Part shown: piece by piece, positions 52,461-62,986 of the stretch
Numbering within the stretch: position 1 is the first letter of the stretch
Layout of the letters: each line of letters opens with the position of its first letter
Assembly (NCBI RefSeq): GCF_000328475.2
Contig: NC_026485.1
Coordinates: forward strand, 310,001 to 374,000
Source of the DNA: Mycosarcoma maydis
Lineage: Eukaryota; Basidiomycota; Ustilaginomycetes; Ustilaginales
Length of the DNA: 64,000 nucleotides
Reading direction: 5' to 3'
Translations under genes and position numbers: made by a program
The notes under the pieces: generated by a model
What the model saw: only the letters and a program-made list of their open reading frames with translations
Database searches by the model: none
Told to the model about the DNA's origin: nothing

Positions 52461-54245
52461 TTTCTTTGCTGTGCAATGAATCGTGAATTTCACTACGTGC
52501 AGAGCGGCATGATTGTTCTCGCAAAAGGACCTCGTCCAAACAGCCTCCTATCCTTCGTTGTGTTTTGCAACGACATTTTTCAAAGGCAAAGTGTGCCAGC
52601 CCAATGACTGAATCGTGCATCACGCCCGCATTTTCCCATGTCTGTCGAAGTCTGTTTGCGACCACGCTGCAGTTTCGCACAAAGCAGCAAGGCTGCAGAC
52701 GCTCATCAACGCGCCGACCCTGGAACACTGACACCCGCGAGGCTTTGGCTCTTCTCACAAGCGTCGCCAGAGCCTGTGTTTGTCAGGATCGATTTGTTCT
52801 AGAACGTTCCCAATCAAATTATCGCGAGTGCCTCTCTTCGGTAAGTTAGCAGCGCTATCGCAAATCTAGCCACTATGTGACTGTTTCTTTGCTCGGTGGT
52901 CTGTACATGAAAAGCGCTGATGATGGCAGACGATCCAACGCTCCATTGGCGCTTGATCGGGTTTTGACCCGATGTTTAGCTTGGTTTAGGATCACCGATC
53001 GCGAACTGGGATTATGATGTTTTTTTTTCAAATGTTTGCAATTAGCGTATCAACAGCTGAGAGCAAAGACCCACGCCCGTGTCCCCCGTGATTCGAAATC
53101 ACAAATCGTGACTGGGCCCGATCAGGTTTTGCAAAGGAAGGTGAGGTTCAGCTCGAACAATCAAAGCAACCTGAGTGATCCAGAACGGCATGAGGAAGGA
53201 TCTCGGCCGGGATCCATCGCATCATAGAAACAAGGTGGACGATTAACACTTGGAAGTTGGATTCAAGCCCTACGTTGGAAGCCAGGGGACGCCGTTGGTG
53301 CAGCAGTTTGCTTCAAGTCCTTGAAGCCTACATCCCAGCAGCTCAATCATGAAACCAAGCACATCGGCCTCGATGAGTCTGATCAGGCACGATAGGAGCG
53401 GCAAATTCTGAGCACGCAAAAGAAGCAAGTAAGATTTTGGCCAGTTACTCAGAAAGAATTCTACAGAACCACGAGCTAAAGGAATCGCGAACAGACCCTG
53501 ATCCGGACCATGTTCACTAGAGCAAAGACATGAGCTTAGGTTGATCCGAATCCACAGTCGCTGTTCAAACATGAAAGTGTTGGCGTGTAAATTTGCGATC
53601 CCAACTGGCCTTTTCGCTCATCAACCTGATCACCTGAATGAGACGTAACGTGAGATGCGCTTACTGGTCAGGTAAGTTTGACTTTCGATTTGTAGGCTAC
53701 TCGCTGCCACAAAGCACCTGAAAAGAGTGCAAAACTGTCCAGTCCAGATGAGCGCCAGACGCAGCAGAATGCTCTTGCATTCGTGATTAACAGCCGACTC
53801 TGGATTTCACGTTTGCCTCGCCTGTCGCCCATCTGCTCAGCTCGGCTAGCAGACAGCCTCTTTACTGATCTTGCTGCTAGCGCCAACCCCGCATTGCATT
53901 GAACCCGGGCGTGCGCTTATTGGCTGGTTCTAACGCAAGAATTTCTTGGCCGTCGCTTTTCACGCACTGTCAATTCACAAATGGTTTTTGTAGAACTTCT
54001 CACGCATATACTGTAGGTCAAGGAATGATGGGAAGTCTAAGTTGATTTAACGTAATAACGTGAATGTGGAATGGGTACACTAAAAACAACTCACTTCTAC
54101 ACATGTTACTGTAACCTTCGTATTTGGCCAGTAACGCAAATTCGACCCGATCTGCTAATTATGCGATTTGCGTAAACACGAATGTGATTTGTGCATACGC
54201 ATCAGATTCGCGTAACGTTAACGTTTTTCGTTATTTAACGACATG

Positions 54246-54267
54246 CGCGATCACGAATGTGATCGCG
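54246..54267. repeat. Perfect inverted repeat, 9-bp arms with a 4-nt loop
   Basis: CGCGATCAC and GTGATCGCG flank the loop GAAT. The same core CACGAATGTGAT occurs, less complete, about 75 bp upstream. It could be a protein-binding palindrome or a hairpin. Confidence 0.85.
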
Positions 54268-55315
54268 TCCGCAACAGTCTTCCGGCCACTCACGACTCAG
54301 CCGAGATTCGCGTGACTTTGCGTGGATCAAATTGTGAACGACGAAGATGCGATGCTGATAGATCGTCCTCGATTCGTGATGCACAATGCGTAATTTGGCG
54401 CCAACGATCTCACTAACTTAACGAAAAAGCCTTCCGTGTTTTCGAACAATGCTTGCCAGAAGCAACGTCCCTTGCCTGAAACAAGTCTCTCATGTGCATT
54501 CGGGTTTGACCGACAGCCAATTTATCGTCGATGGGGGTGCCCGGCGAAACGAGGGGAAACCACTGTCCTCATATGAAACTCCGACGAACCTTTGAGCCGC
54601 TAACAACGTGAACGAGTAAGCACGGAAGCGCGTCCATAGTTAGTTACTCGTACATTCCACGCGCAGCAGCAAGTTTAACGAATCCCGAACCGGCCTTGTT
54701 CAAGCTCTGCATCGACTAGCTCCCTTCAAGTACGGATGAGCCTACTTTGGAAGCCTATTTTGGACGTGTTCACTGGCATTCTAATCTAATCGTCTCTAGC
54801 CTACAACCAAACCAACAATGTGAGAACGAGATGGACATCGGAGCGATAGCATAAACTCTTTGCCCATCACAGCGCCGCCAGTTGATTGCCATCAGCTTGT
54901 TTTTACTCCCATGCCGCTAGACTCCGATGCATTAGCGTCTTTTTCGTCAACCCCGCTTGGTATCCCAGGTCCGATCCCCCGCTTTTTTTAATTAGGCTGT
55001 CTTCGGGCCCAATCTAGTCTGAACACGCTAGTTGCCTGTCGTGCCAACGCACTGGCACGAGCTCTCGATGCATACTTGGGACGAGGCTGTCGAACACGGC
55101 CAGGGACTTGCAATCAGATACTTCTAGCATTTAGACCAATAGCGATCCGGGAGCGTGACCCTACATGAAGGAGCCGTGCCGGGGCCTTCTCCAGTCTTGC
55201 TTGCACAGACGTTCGTTTAGGCATCGTTGGATTCCGATTCAACTCAACGCTGCACCTCACAAACAGAGATGGCGTCGAAGAAGCCCGTCAAATTGCACCT
55301 CTACGCTCCCTGGAC

Positions 55316-55323
55316 ATAAATAG
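55316..55323 (+). promoter_or_regulatory. TATA-like element upstream of the GMC oxidoreductase
   Basis: ATAAATAG lies about 270 bp upstream of the ATG at 55594, in a stretch that turns pyrimidine-rich downstream, as expected for a leader. It is a weak motif without experimental support. Confidence 0.4.
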
Positions 55324-55593
55324 ACAGTGCACACCGGTTGCTTCTGTCCCCGACCTGCTTGAACAACTTCTCTTCGCTCTCTAACACATACCTTCATAAC
55401 TCCGCCCCCACGCCACGTCTCAGTGGCTCCCGCCGGTCTCTTTTAGGCGTTATTTGGCGTCTCCCGTCGGTCTCTCCTTCCTCACAACTGCTCTTGAAAC
55501 GCAACGAGCACCAACATAAGTGTCAATTCTTTCGATCCAAGTCCTTCTCACCACTCTCAGGATCTGCCCAAATCTTGAATTCGAAATCGCACC

Positions 55594-57477
55594 ATGACCC
55601 TCGCCGTGATCCGGATGGCCGCTGTGGCCGGGCTCTTCGTCTCGCTTGGTACCGTCAACGCTCACCAGACCCGCGAGCAGTCTCTCGGCCGAAGGCAGAT
55701 CTCTAACACCTACGACTACGTCGTTGTTGGTGCGGGAACAAGTGGTATGGCGCTCGCCGGCCGCCTTTCCGAAAACAAAGGCGTCACCGTAGCCGTTCTG
55801 GAAGCGGGTATCGACTACAAATCGAACCTGATCAACCAGCAACTCGTCGACACTCCTGGCTTCGACACTTTCGGTGTTGGCGCTGATCCAACTGATTCCT
55901 TTACCAACGGTCTCATCGATTGGTTCGCCGTCACAGAAGGAGAGCCTGGGTATGACAACCGAAAAGTGCACTATGCGCGAGGAAAGTGCATCGGAGGTTC
56001 GTCCGCCCGAAACTTCATGCTCTACCACCGCCCGCCCAAGCAGGCTCAGCAGACCTGGGTCGATTTGACCGGTGATAACCAGTGGTCGTTTGACAATACG
56101 CTTCCCTATTACCAGAAGTCGTTTACCGACTTTGGTCCTCGACACGAGCTCAGGAAGGACAACCCACCCGCACAGTACAACCCTGCTACCTTCCCTGGCA
56201 ATGGACCCGTCAGCGTTGGCTTTCCCAACTACGCTCAGCCTTTCTCGGGTCCATTGCTCAACAGTCTCAACGAAGTTGGCGTGCCCACTTCGACCGACAT
56301 GAGCTCGGGCAATATTCTTGGCGCTCAGTACTCGACCATTACCATTGAAGCCTCCGACGGTAAGAGGGCTACCTCGCGCTCTTTCTACCAGCAGGCTTTG
56401 AACGAGAAGCGTATCAACCTCCAAGTCATCACCTCAGCACTCGCCAAGAAGATCATCTTTGACACTACGGGTAGCAAGCCCAAGGCCGTCGCTGTTGAAT
56501 ACACGCTGCCGTTTGGTATCAAAAAGACCATCCAGGCTCGCAAGGAGATCATCATTAGCGCTGGTGCCTTCCAGTCTCCTCAGTTGCTCATGGTCTCGGG
56601 TATCGGACCTGCCGATCAGCTCAACGCTCAAAAGATTCCCGTGCTGGTGGAAAACTCGAACGTAGGTCAGCACATGCAGGACCACATCTTCTTTGGCCCC
56701 ACCTACGCTGTCAATGTCGATACCCCCACCAAGGAGGCTAACGACCCCATTTTCCTGGCAAGTTCGATTGCGCAATTCAACTTTGCCAACCAGGGCATCT
56801 TCACCAACAATGTCGCCGACCTCATCGGTTTCGAAAAGTGGAACAACACCTTCCTCGATGCGATTCAAGCCGGGGTTCTCAAGAGCAACCCTTCCGACTG
56901 GCCCGAGATCGAGTTCCTTTCCGGGCCCGGCTTCATCGGTGACTTCAGCAACCTCGTCATCAACAACCTCAAGGAAGGTCTTACTCTGCAGCAGTTTGCT
57001 ACTTTGCTGGTTGCCCTGGTCGCCCCTGTCTCGGAAGGCTCTGTGACGCTCAAGAGCGCCGACACGAATGATTATCCGGCCATCCGACCCAACTGGCTCT
57101 CGAGCCCCGTCGACCAACAAGTTGCCATTGCAGCCTTCAAGCGCGCTCGTCAAGTCTTCGCCGCGAAAGCTATGAACGGCACGCGCACCAAGCCTAACGT
57201 CGAAGAGTTCCCAGGCTTCGATGTCGCTACTGACGACCAGATTCTCGCTAGCATCCGTAAGAACCTCATGACCGTCTGGCACGCCGCTTCCACTTGCAGA
57301 ATGGCCAAGGACGCCCAGTCGGGTGTCCTCGACTCTAACTTCAAGGTTTTCGGCGTCGACTCTTTGAGGGTCGTCGATGCTTCGTCTTTCCCTCGCTTGC
57401 TGCCTGGTCACCCCCAGGCCGTGTGCTACATGATCGCCGAAAGGGCCGCTGACATCATTCTTGCTGCCAACAAGTGA
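55594..57477 (+). CDS. Secreted GMC-family FAD oxidoreductase
   Basis: 627 aa from the ATG at 55594. Residues 1-23 form a signal peptide (MAAVAGLFVSLGTVNA). The FAD fold starts YDYVVVGAGTSGMALAGRLS (dinucleotide motif at 46-51) and VAVLEAG follows. GMC signatures are present: GGSSARNFMLYHRP and the second signature ISAGAFQSPQLLMVSGIGP. The C-terminal catalytic pair is His563 (WHAAST) and His606 (PGHPQA). Members oxidise sugars, aryl alcohols or polyketide intermediates. The sequence looks closest in style to fungal aryl-alcohol or versicolorin-B-synthase-like enzymes, but the substrate cannot be told. The protein is probably extracellular, with two Asn-Xaa-Thr sites visible (NNT and NGT). The gene stands alone after a 4.5 kb gene-free stretch and has no intron. 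Confidence 0.93.
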   Translation: MTLAVIRMAAVAGLFVSLGTVNAHQTREQSLGRRQISNTYDYVVVGAGTSGMALAGRLSENKGVTVAVLEAGIDYKSNLINQQLVDTPGFDTFGVGADPTDSFTNGLIDWFAVTEGEPGYDNRKVHYARGKCIGGSSARNFMLYHRPPKQAQQTWVDLTGDNQWSFDNTLPYYQKSFTDFGPRHELRKDNPPAQYNPATFPGNGPVSVGFPNYAQPFSGPLLNSLNEVGVPTSTDMSSGNILGAQYSTITIEASDGKRATSRSFYQQALNEKRINLQVITSALAKKIIFDTTGSKPKAVAVEYTLPFGIKKTIQARKEIIISAGAFQSPQLLMVSGIGPADQLNAQKIPVLVENSNVGQHMQDHIFFGPTYAVNVDTPTKEANDPIFLASSIAQFNFANQGIFTNNVADLIGFEKWNNTFLDAIQAGVLKSNPSDWPEIEFLSGPGFIGDFSNLVINNLKEGLTLQQFATLLVALVAPVSEGSVTLKSADTNDYPAIRPNWLSSPVDQQVAIAAFKRARQVFAAKAMNGTRTKPNVEEFPGFDVATDDQILASIRKNLMTVWHAASTCRMAKDAQSGVLDSNFKVFGVDSLRVVDASSFPRLLPGHPQAVCYMIAERAADIILAANK

Positions 57478-58102
57478 ATGTGATGATTCTGCCTCTTGTA
57501 TCTTTTCTCAAGCTGGAACCGAGAATCTTTAAAGGAAATTGTTTGACCTGGTCGTTATGCAGTCAGTCAAACCTACTTAGCCAAGATCTGACACCACGAC
57601 CTGTTGAGTCGTCATACAGTAGCCCAAGAACTAAGATTAGTACACCGTTACTTTCACTGCCTGTCCCATATCTGGACGCATGCCGCGCGCAGAGCAGGCT
57701 AACACGAAGTCTTGGAGCATGGATGTTGTGCAGTCACGAGGATGATGAGCACCTGTCAACTTTTTTGCCAGTCCTTTTTTTTCGGTGCGCTTTTCTTCAC
57801 CAAATTATCCAAATTATCTTATTTTACGCGTAACTATTTCATGTGTCATTCGTGATTCACGATTGTGGCCTTTCTTGTATTTCTGGGTTGTCTATGCTTG
57901 AGTCACGTCGAGTCTTCGGCAGACAAGCAACCGTGAATCGAGAATCTTTCCGCAAACTTGAAAGATGGTCTGAGCGTGTTGGTGACTGTGGGTGTTGTTC
58001 TGTTGCTTCGTTCAACATCATTGTCCTCGCAACCGTGAACCACTGCATCCCCTTTTGGCCCTCCTCACTCGAAGGCGTGCAGCGCCTATACCACTACTTA
58101 CG
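57478..58102. other. Gap between the GMC oxidoreductase and COG5
   Basis: No gene is seen. It contains a heptamer run (CGTGATTCACGATTG near 57850) and T-rich patches near 57760-57790. Confidence 0.6.
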
Positions 58103-61100
58103 ATGCACGTCGCGGTTGCTGCAAGTCGAGCTGCGTCGTCGTCGTCGTCGTCGTTACCAATGAAAACTTTGCAGCAACAGGAATCCGAGCCACTGCCCGG
58201 CAATTCCACTCCTGCAAATGCACCTGAATCGGCAGCTGCAGACCTGTCCTTGTTTCTACAAGCTTCTTTCGACGCATCCACCTATGTCTCTTCTCTCCTC
58301 GCCGAGGTCGACACCACTTTCACTTCGAGCAGCAAGACAACGGCCGAGCCTCCCACACCAACGTGTTCTGGAAGACATTTACAAGTCATCCCCACTTCAC
58401 CAACTGCTACACGCACTTCCAGTATCTCACTATCACCTCTCACCCCGACGTACACTCGGAACCCACAAGATGCTCAAGATCCTTCTGCGAGAAAACGTGA
58501 ACAGGCTCAGGAAGATCTCGACCTGGCCCTCGCCATCTCGCGTCTGAATTTAGCGATCGAAGAATTGGACCGATCCATCTCTACTCAAGTTGCTGCACAT
58601 GCACCGCAGCTGTTAAAACGCACATCAAAGCTCTCGCTCATGCAAGCAGGTGTAGCAGAAACAAGGGAGGGAATCCAAAGTCTAGAGGAAGAAGTGGCAA
58701 GGTTGAGGGCGAAAGTGCACGATCCGTTCAGCCGGCTGGTCGAGTTGCAGGGAGAGTTCAAGGTGATGGATAGTGCGAGTGAGTTGGTCGCGCGGACGAG
58801 AAGCGTGGTGGCGTTGGCGCGCAGATTGGAGAGCCAGATGGAGGTCGTATTCGCAAGGAAGGACGTGTCGAGCAAGAAAGATCGAGAGGCCGAGACCGAA
58901 GGTGAAGACGCGGTCGTAGGTCTGGTTCACGGTAAAGATCTTTCCAGAGCCGCACTGCTCGTGGCTGAAATCACCACACTTCTCGATGCCGAACGTCAAC
59001 AAGACGGATCAAAAGCGTCGCTGCACGACGTTAGACTCATTCAAGATCTCATCCCGACCGTGGAAAGTGCACGCAAAACCATCGTCGACTATATGGAAGA
59101 CATGATCGTCAGCGGCTTACGCGATCTCTCCCCACTCATGCTTTCCTCGTCGCTCCAAACCGCATTCAACCTCGGCATGCTGCCCACGCTGGTTCAAGAT
59201 CTGCTCAACGACTTGACAGAGGTGGTCAAGCAACGCACCGCGGCAGCATTTGATCTCGACTCGATCTCACGACAGCTCAACCTGCCGCTTCCAACACTCG
59301 ATGCTCCCACTATGCCTTCGTATTCGGCCTATCGTGGTGGACGTCGAGCCACCAACAACACCAACGAAGAAGAGCTTCGACAACTTCACCGACAAACACA
59401 GCAAACGTGGTGCGACGCCATTTGGACCAAGCTCGAATCGCTCATCGTCACCGAGATGGGCGCAGTATGTAGCAAAGTGTACCTGCTGGAAAAAGTGCTC
59501 AAGCTGAAAAGCGATACGGAATCTGGCACCAACTTGCTAACTGCTGCGCTCGAGGTGTTGGGCGATAGGCCGACTTACACGTTCTGGCTGACGTTTGCCC
59601 AGAGTTTGCAAGAGCAGCTACAGCTGGCAAGTGGTAAATCGACTTGGTTGACACACACGCTATCGAGCGGGGTGAGTTCAGGAGGTGGAGATGGATATCC
59701 AAAGTTATTGAGGATGTTTCACGAGTTTTTTGCCAAGATCTCGGTGTATACAGATGTACAGTATACGGCGGCGCATCAGAGTGCCGAGACGGTGATTGCG
59801 ATCAAGAGTCTGGGGCGCCTGGAAGCTGGGTATGTTGACAAGTGTACCGCGAGGGTGGGTGAGATTTTGTCAGAGGTCTCCACACCGGCTAGTGGCGGCG
59901 GTGGCAGACGCGTGGTGGTGGGCGAGCAAGAGGCCGAAGGGGTGGTACGATTGATGGCCAATGCTTTGGATACGACGCGCTTTGATCCGCTGCTCTCTCG
60001 AGCGGTGCTGGTCAGGTGTACGGGATTAGTGGACCAGTTCGTATCGCAAATAGGTGCGGTAGTGGACGACGACGAAGATGCATGGACGTTGAGTGCGGAT
60101 GCTGGTCGGGCGACGCAGGCGCAGGTGTGGAATGCTGGGCTTGTTCGTTTTGCATACGCACTTTCGCAGGGGCTTGCCGGTGTGGCTGCCGACCAGCAAG
60201 GGTCGAGTCAGCCAACCATTACCATTTCCACCCCTACATCCAGCTATGCCGCGACCGAACTGAACCGGTGTGCACAAGCCATCGCTGCAAGCACACGCAC
60301 CTCGCTGCTCGGCCCGCTTCTCGGCCGGGTGCGATCGAGCATCTCCACAACGATGAGCAAGATGCACGTCCAACTAGCCTCGACCCGTACCTCGTCGGCG
60401 CCAAGCAGAGGCAAAGCACGGCGAGGCGTTTCGATCGACTCGACCACGGGAGCGTCTGCGTACGCGTTAGGGATCTGCGAAATGCTCAGCTACTTGCGCA
60501 CGCGGCTGCTTCCGCTGTACGCCATCGAGGTGCGCGCCGCGGTGGCGGATGTGATCACGCGATGGGTTGTGGAGCAGTTCTGTCTGCACGCGGCCATTTT
60601 TCCGTTCTCGAAAGACGACGAGGCGGACACGATCAAACTGCACATGGCGACGGATATGACCGAGCTCGAACTGGGCTTATCGCAGCTCGTCGAGACACGA
60701 GCATCGTCTGCGACAGCGTGGGTGCAAGACGAGCAGGAAGCCATGCTGGCGATAGGGACGGATGCGATGAAGTGCATGAAAGCGTTCCGTCGCTTCCTTT
60801 TCCTATCGCTCGACGAGATCGAGCAAGAAGCCAAGGCGAATCGGCTCGACGCCATACCCACGCCCATCGTGGTACTGTACCTGCTGTCGCGCGATTCCTC
60901 CGCATCCGCCGAAGTGGTCGACACGCTAGCTTCCACACAAGACGCAACCAAGCTCAAAGACTTTGCAACGTGGATGCTCGAGAGCGCGCATTTACAAAAC
61001 CAGCCGAAATCGATCTTGGCTCAAATCCAAGCTGTTGCAGTCCAACACATGCGTTGCGAACAGGCGAGCCGCATCATCACCAGCTTATCTGGTGCTTTGC

Positions 61101-61117
61101 CTGAATCACAAACGTGA
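58103..61117 (+). CDS. COG5: Conserved oligomeric Golgi complex subunit 5
   Basis: 1,004 aa from the ATG at 58103, which has A at -3; an ATG at 58160 (MKTLQQQ) is the alternative. A Ser-rich N terminus (about 1-50) comes first. The COG5 N-terminal domain follows at about 70-300: LSLFLQASFDASTYVSSLL, a helical hairpin ISRLNLAIEELDRSISTQVA, then LLKRTSKLSLMQAGVAETRE and SLEEEVARLRAKVHDPFSRL. The rest is helical, with low-complexity inserts after residue 570 and 770. COG5 is in lobe B of the COG tether together with COG8, which is also in this window. The gene ends convergently 121 bp from the dCMP deaminase gene. Confidence 0.85.
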   Translation: MHVAVAASRAASSSSSSLPMKTLQQQESEPLPGNSTPANAPESAAADLSLFLQASFDASTYVSSLLAEVDTTFTSSSKTTAEPPTPTCSGRHLQVIPTSPTATRTSSISLSPLTPTYTRNPQDAQDPSARKREQAQEDLDLALAISRLNLAIEELDRSISTQVAAHAPQLLKRTSKLSLMQAGVAETREGIQSLEEEVARLRAKVHDPFSRLVELQGEFKVMDSASELVARTRSVVALARRLESQMEVVFARKDVSSKKDREAETEGEDAVVGLVHGKDLSRAALLVAEITTLLDAERQQDGSKASLHDVRLIQDLIPTVESARKTIVDYMEDMIVSGLRDLSPLMLSSSLQTAFNLGMLPTLVQDLLNDLTEVVKQRTAAAFDLDSISRQLNLPLPTLDAPTMPSYSAYRGGRRATNNTNEEELRQLHRQTQQTWCDAIWTKLESLIVTEMGAVCSKVYLLEKVLKLKSDTESGTNLLTAALEVLGDRPTYTFWLTFAQSLQEQLQLASGKSTWLTHTLSSGVSSGGGDGYPKLLRMFHEFFAKISVYTDVQYTAAHQSAETVIAIKSLGRLEAGYVDKCTARVGEILSEVSTPASGGGGRRVVVGEQEAEGVVRLMANALDTTRFDPLLSRAVLVRCTGLVDQFVSQIGAVVDDDEDAWTLSADAGRATQAQVWNAGLVRFAYALSQGLAGVAADQQGSSQPTITISTPTSSYAATELNRCAQAIAASTRTSLLGPLLGRVRSSISTTMSKMHVQLASTRTSSAPSRGKARRGVSIDSTTGASAYALGICEMLSYLRTRLLPLYAIEVRAAVADVITRWVVEQFCLHAAIFPFSKDDEADTIKLHMATDMTELELGLSQLVETRASSATAWVQDEQEAMLAIGTDAMKCMKAFRRFLFLSLDEIEQEAKANRLDAIPTPIVVLYLLSRDSSASAEVVDTLASTQDATKLKDFATWMLESAHLQNQPKSILAQIQAVAVQHMRCEQASRIITSLSGALPESQT

Positions 61118-61238
61118 AGTCTTGACACGCATGCTAGGTTTGCAATCGTGAATGCAACCCAAACCCAAAACACGTGACACGAAAGTTTGCGTGTTCGAAT
61201 CCGTGCTCGATCCAGTGTTCGTGGTTCGTGTTCAGCTT

Positions 61239-62369
61239 TCAAGCATCTAGATGACACTGGCGAATTTCGACGCCAGCTTCCTGGAAGATGGTCTTGGTTC
61301 TTGCATCCATACTGTACTCTAGCTGATAGACGACGTGACGTATGCCGGTTTGGATGATCTTGACAGCGCAGCGGAGACAGGGGCACGTGTTGCAGTACAT
61401 GGTAGCGTTCGACGAGATCTTGGCTCTACCAGCTTCGAGCAGTGCGTTTTCTTCGGCGTGGAGGCAGAGGCATTCGTCTAGATTTTGACCGCAAGCGCTG
61501 CTGCCAGCCCTGGGGGTGTTGGTGCTTGTTGATGTGGGCAGGGTATTGTTACAGCGAGCGCATCCGCCTTGGTTGCAATTACGGAGGCCTGAGGGTGTAC
61601 CGTTGTAGCCTGTGGCTAAGATGCGGTTGGACGAGACGAGCACTGCGCCGACACGACGTTTCATGCAGTTTGAGCGGAGTGAGGCGAGGTTGCACAACTT
61701 GAGAAAGTACGTATCCCAGCACGGACGCAAACGTTCGGTCGAGGTGAGATTGAGGTGTGTCAGATGCACGTGCAACTGGGATAGGTCGGAGAAGCTATTG
61801 TGGATCGAGAGGTGTGTCAAGCGTCGCAGGCCGGTGAGGCCAGTTGTTGGCGATGTTGAGATTCGCTTGCAGCTGTCTCGCAGCGAGACGGCGCTTAGGT
61901 TATCCACGATTCCATTGGTGCCGATGAGCGAACCACTACTGGACGCACGTGCTAGTACGGGTACGCATGCGTCCCTTTCCAGATTGACATCCGAGTCAGC
62001 GGTACCATAGCAAAGCTCATCATCCAACCTGACAAACTGCTCCAACTCGATGCGTCCATGTTTGCGCGAATACCTCTGCCACCTCATCCACACCGGCGCC
62101 GCCACCTCGACACACAGCACAAACGGTCGCTTGATAAACGCATCCAAGTCCAAAGCGCTCGTTAGATCGAGTGTCACAAACCGCGTCTCCCAATGGTCCG
62201 TCACGTAATCCAACATGTGCTTGCTGCTCTCCAACGTCAGCTCGAGTGCATCCCTATCCGTACAGTTCACTGCGCCGATACGCAGCATCTGAAATCCATG
62301 TTGCTCAACAAGGTAGTGTGCAACACTCGCCTTGCCTGCACACGCCGCTCCAATCAGTGCGATCAGCAT
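61239..62369 (-). CDS. DCD1: Deoxycytidylate (dCMP) deaminase
   Basis: 376 aa from the ATG at 62367-62369 (MLIALIGAACAGKAS); the frame is open upstream without an ATG. The C-terminal half is the zinc-dependent deaminase domain: WDTYFLKLCNLASLRSNCMK, RVGAVLVSSNRILATGYNGT and GLRNCNQGGCARCN. The catalytic CLHAEENAL (His and Glu, near 302-304) and the zinc ligands in CNTCPCLRCAV come after these. The enzyme turns dCMP into dUMP for thymidylate synthesis and is usually controlled by dCTP and dTTP. The N-terminal 150 residues resemble the nucleotide-kinase-like extension of fungal Dcd1. The loop reads GAACAGKA, lacking the Ser/Thr that normally ends a P-loop, so it probably no longer binds nucleotide as a kinase would. 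Residues 160-230 are an insert with Leu/His-rich segments. Confidence 0.92.
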   Translation of the reverse strand: MLIALIGAACAGKASVAHYLVEQHGFQMLRIGAVNCTDRDALELTLESSKHMLDYVTDHWETRFVTLDLTSALDLDAFIKRPFVLCVEVAAPVWMRWQRYSRKHGRIELEQFVRLDDELCYGTADSDVNLERDACVPVLARASSSGSLIGTNGIVDNLSAVSLRDSCKRISTSPTTGLTGLRRLTHLSIHNSFSDLSQLHVHLTHLNLTSTERLRPCWDTYFLKLCNLASLRSNCMKRRVGAVLVSSNRILATGYNGTPSGLRNCNQGGCARCNNTLPTSTSTNTPRAGSSACGQNLDECLCLHAEENALLEAGRAKISSNATMYCNTCPCLRCAVKIIQTGIRHVVYQLEYSMDARTKTIFQEAGVEIRQCHLDA

Positions 62370-62986
62370 TTGCTTTCGTCGTCGCTGAGCTTCGATCCAA
62401 GTAAACTCGTCCAAGCGCTTGACGTTCTTCAAAGTGCGTCAGCGTCGCTTCCAACCTGCCGACTTCGCGCAAGTGTCTTGTATCGTCTGCAAATGCTGAT
62501 GTGCGATGGCGCGCTGAGTGTTGGATACCCCTCCGAATGAGGTGTAGAATACCATGTGCAAATCGTGGATGCTTGCGTGTGATGATAGCAGACCAAGCGT
62601 AACGTGTGAGTGTTGCGCTTTCCCACCTTTTGTGTGGATTCCTGGTTGTGCTTTTCTCAAATGAACTTGACTCGCTTATTCGTGATTCCACCACGCTCTC
62701 GTCCCTCGTGACTGGTGACAGTATTTCCGACGCACCTGTGGTTTTTTTCGACGCTCGATTCACGATTAGGAGTCCCACCAATCTGATGGAGTGAGGGCGG
62801 CGCCGCGTGATCTTGGACCCTGAGCTCACATCCTCCTTGAGTTCCACCAACCAGCATTCTGGATCTTGCCACCAACACCGCATTCACCACCTCAGCAGCA
62901 TGAACTACAAAATGAAACTTCTTTTGACAACTTTCAACACGCATGGATGACACGCGACCCCTTCAAAAACGGTCTGTAGCTTCTAG
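62370..62986. other. Gap between DCD1 and the transposase remnant
   Basis: No gene is seen. It holds heptamer-like copies (CGTGATTCC near 62680 and TTCACGATTAGG near 62758). The left end of the transposon should lie in or near this stretch, but I could not identify a terminal inverted repeat. Confidence 0.5.

Larger units (their letters stand above)
51126..55593. other. Long gene-free stretch
   Basis: 4.5 kb without a convincing gene on either strand. Between about 54316 and 55337 no open frame reaches 60 codons. The first part (51.2-52.5 kb) has heptamer copies, a CAA-rich patch near 51507-51535 and a CT microsatellite (52417-52460). The middle (53-55 kb) is less GC-rich than the genes and has few tandem repeats. 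It includes a perfect inverted repeat (54246-54267). The right end is the promoter of the oxidoreductase gene. The stretch could hold a decayed transposon, a noncoding RNA or distal regulatory DNA; I see no diagnostic motif for any of these. Confidence 0.6.

Noticed and set aside
51983..52758. Several 90-150-codon frames around 52 kb
   Set aside because: They overlap microsatellite and heptamer DNA on both strands and show no domain.
53270..53572. A 100-codon minus-strand frame in the gene-free stretch
   Set aside because: It is Leu/Ser-rich without a recognised motif. I considered a decayed transposon protein but found no catalytic or zinc-knuckle pattern to support it.
54950..54990. A possible tRNA 3' end (GGTCCGATCCCCCGC followed by a T-run)
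   Set aside because: No matching 7-bp acceptor strand, D-arm or anticodon arm lies 70-90 bp upstream. The T-run alone is not enough.
61180..61210. A T-arm-like sequence (GTTCGAATCC) between COG5 and DCD1
   Set aside because: No cloverleaf can be drawn around it, and the loop is one base too long for the stem.
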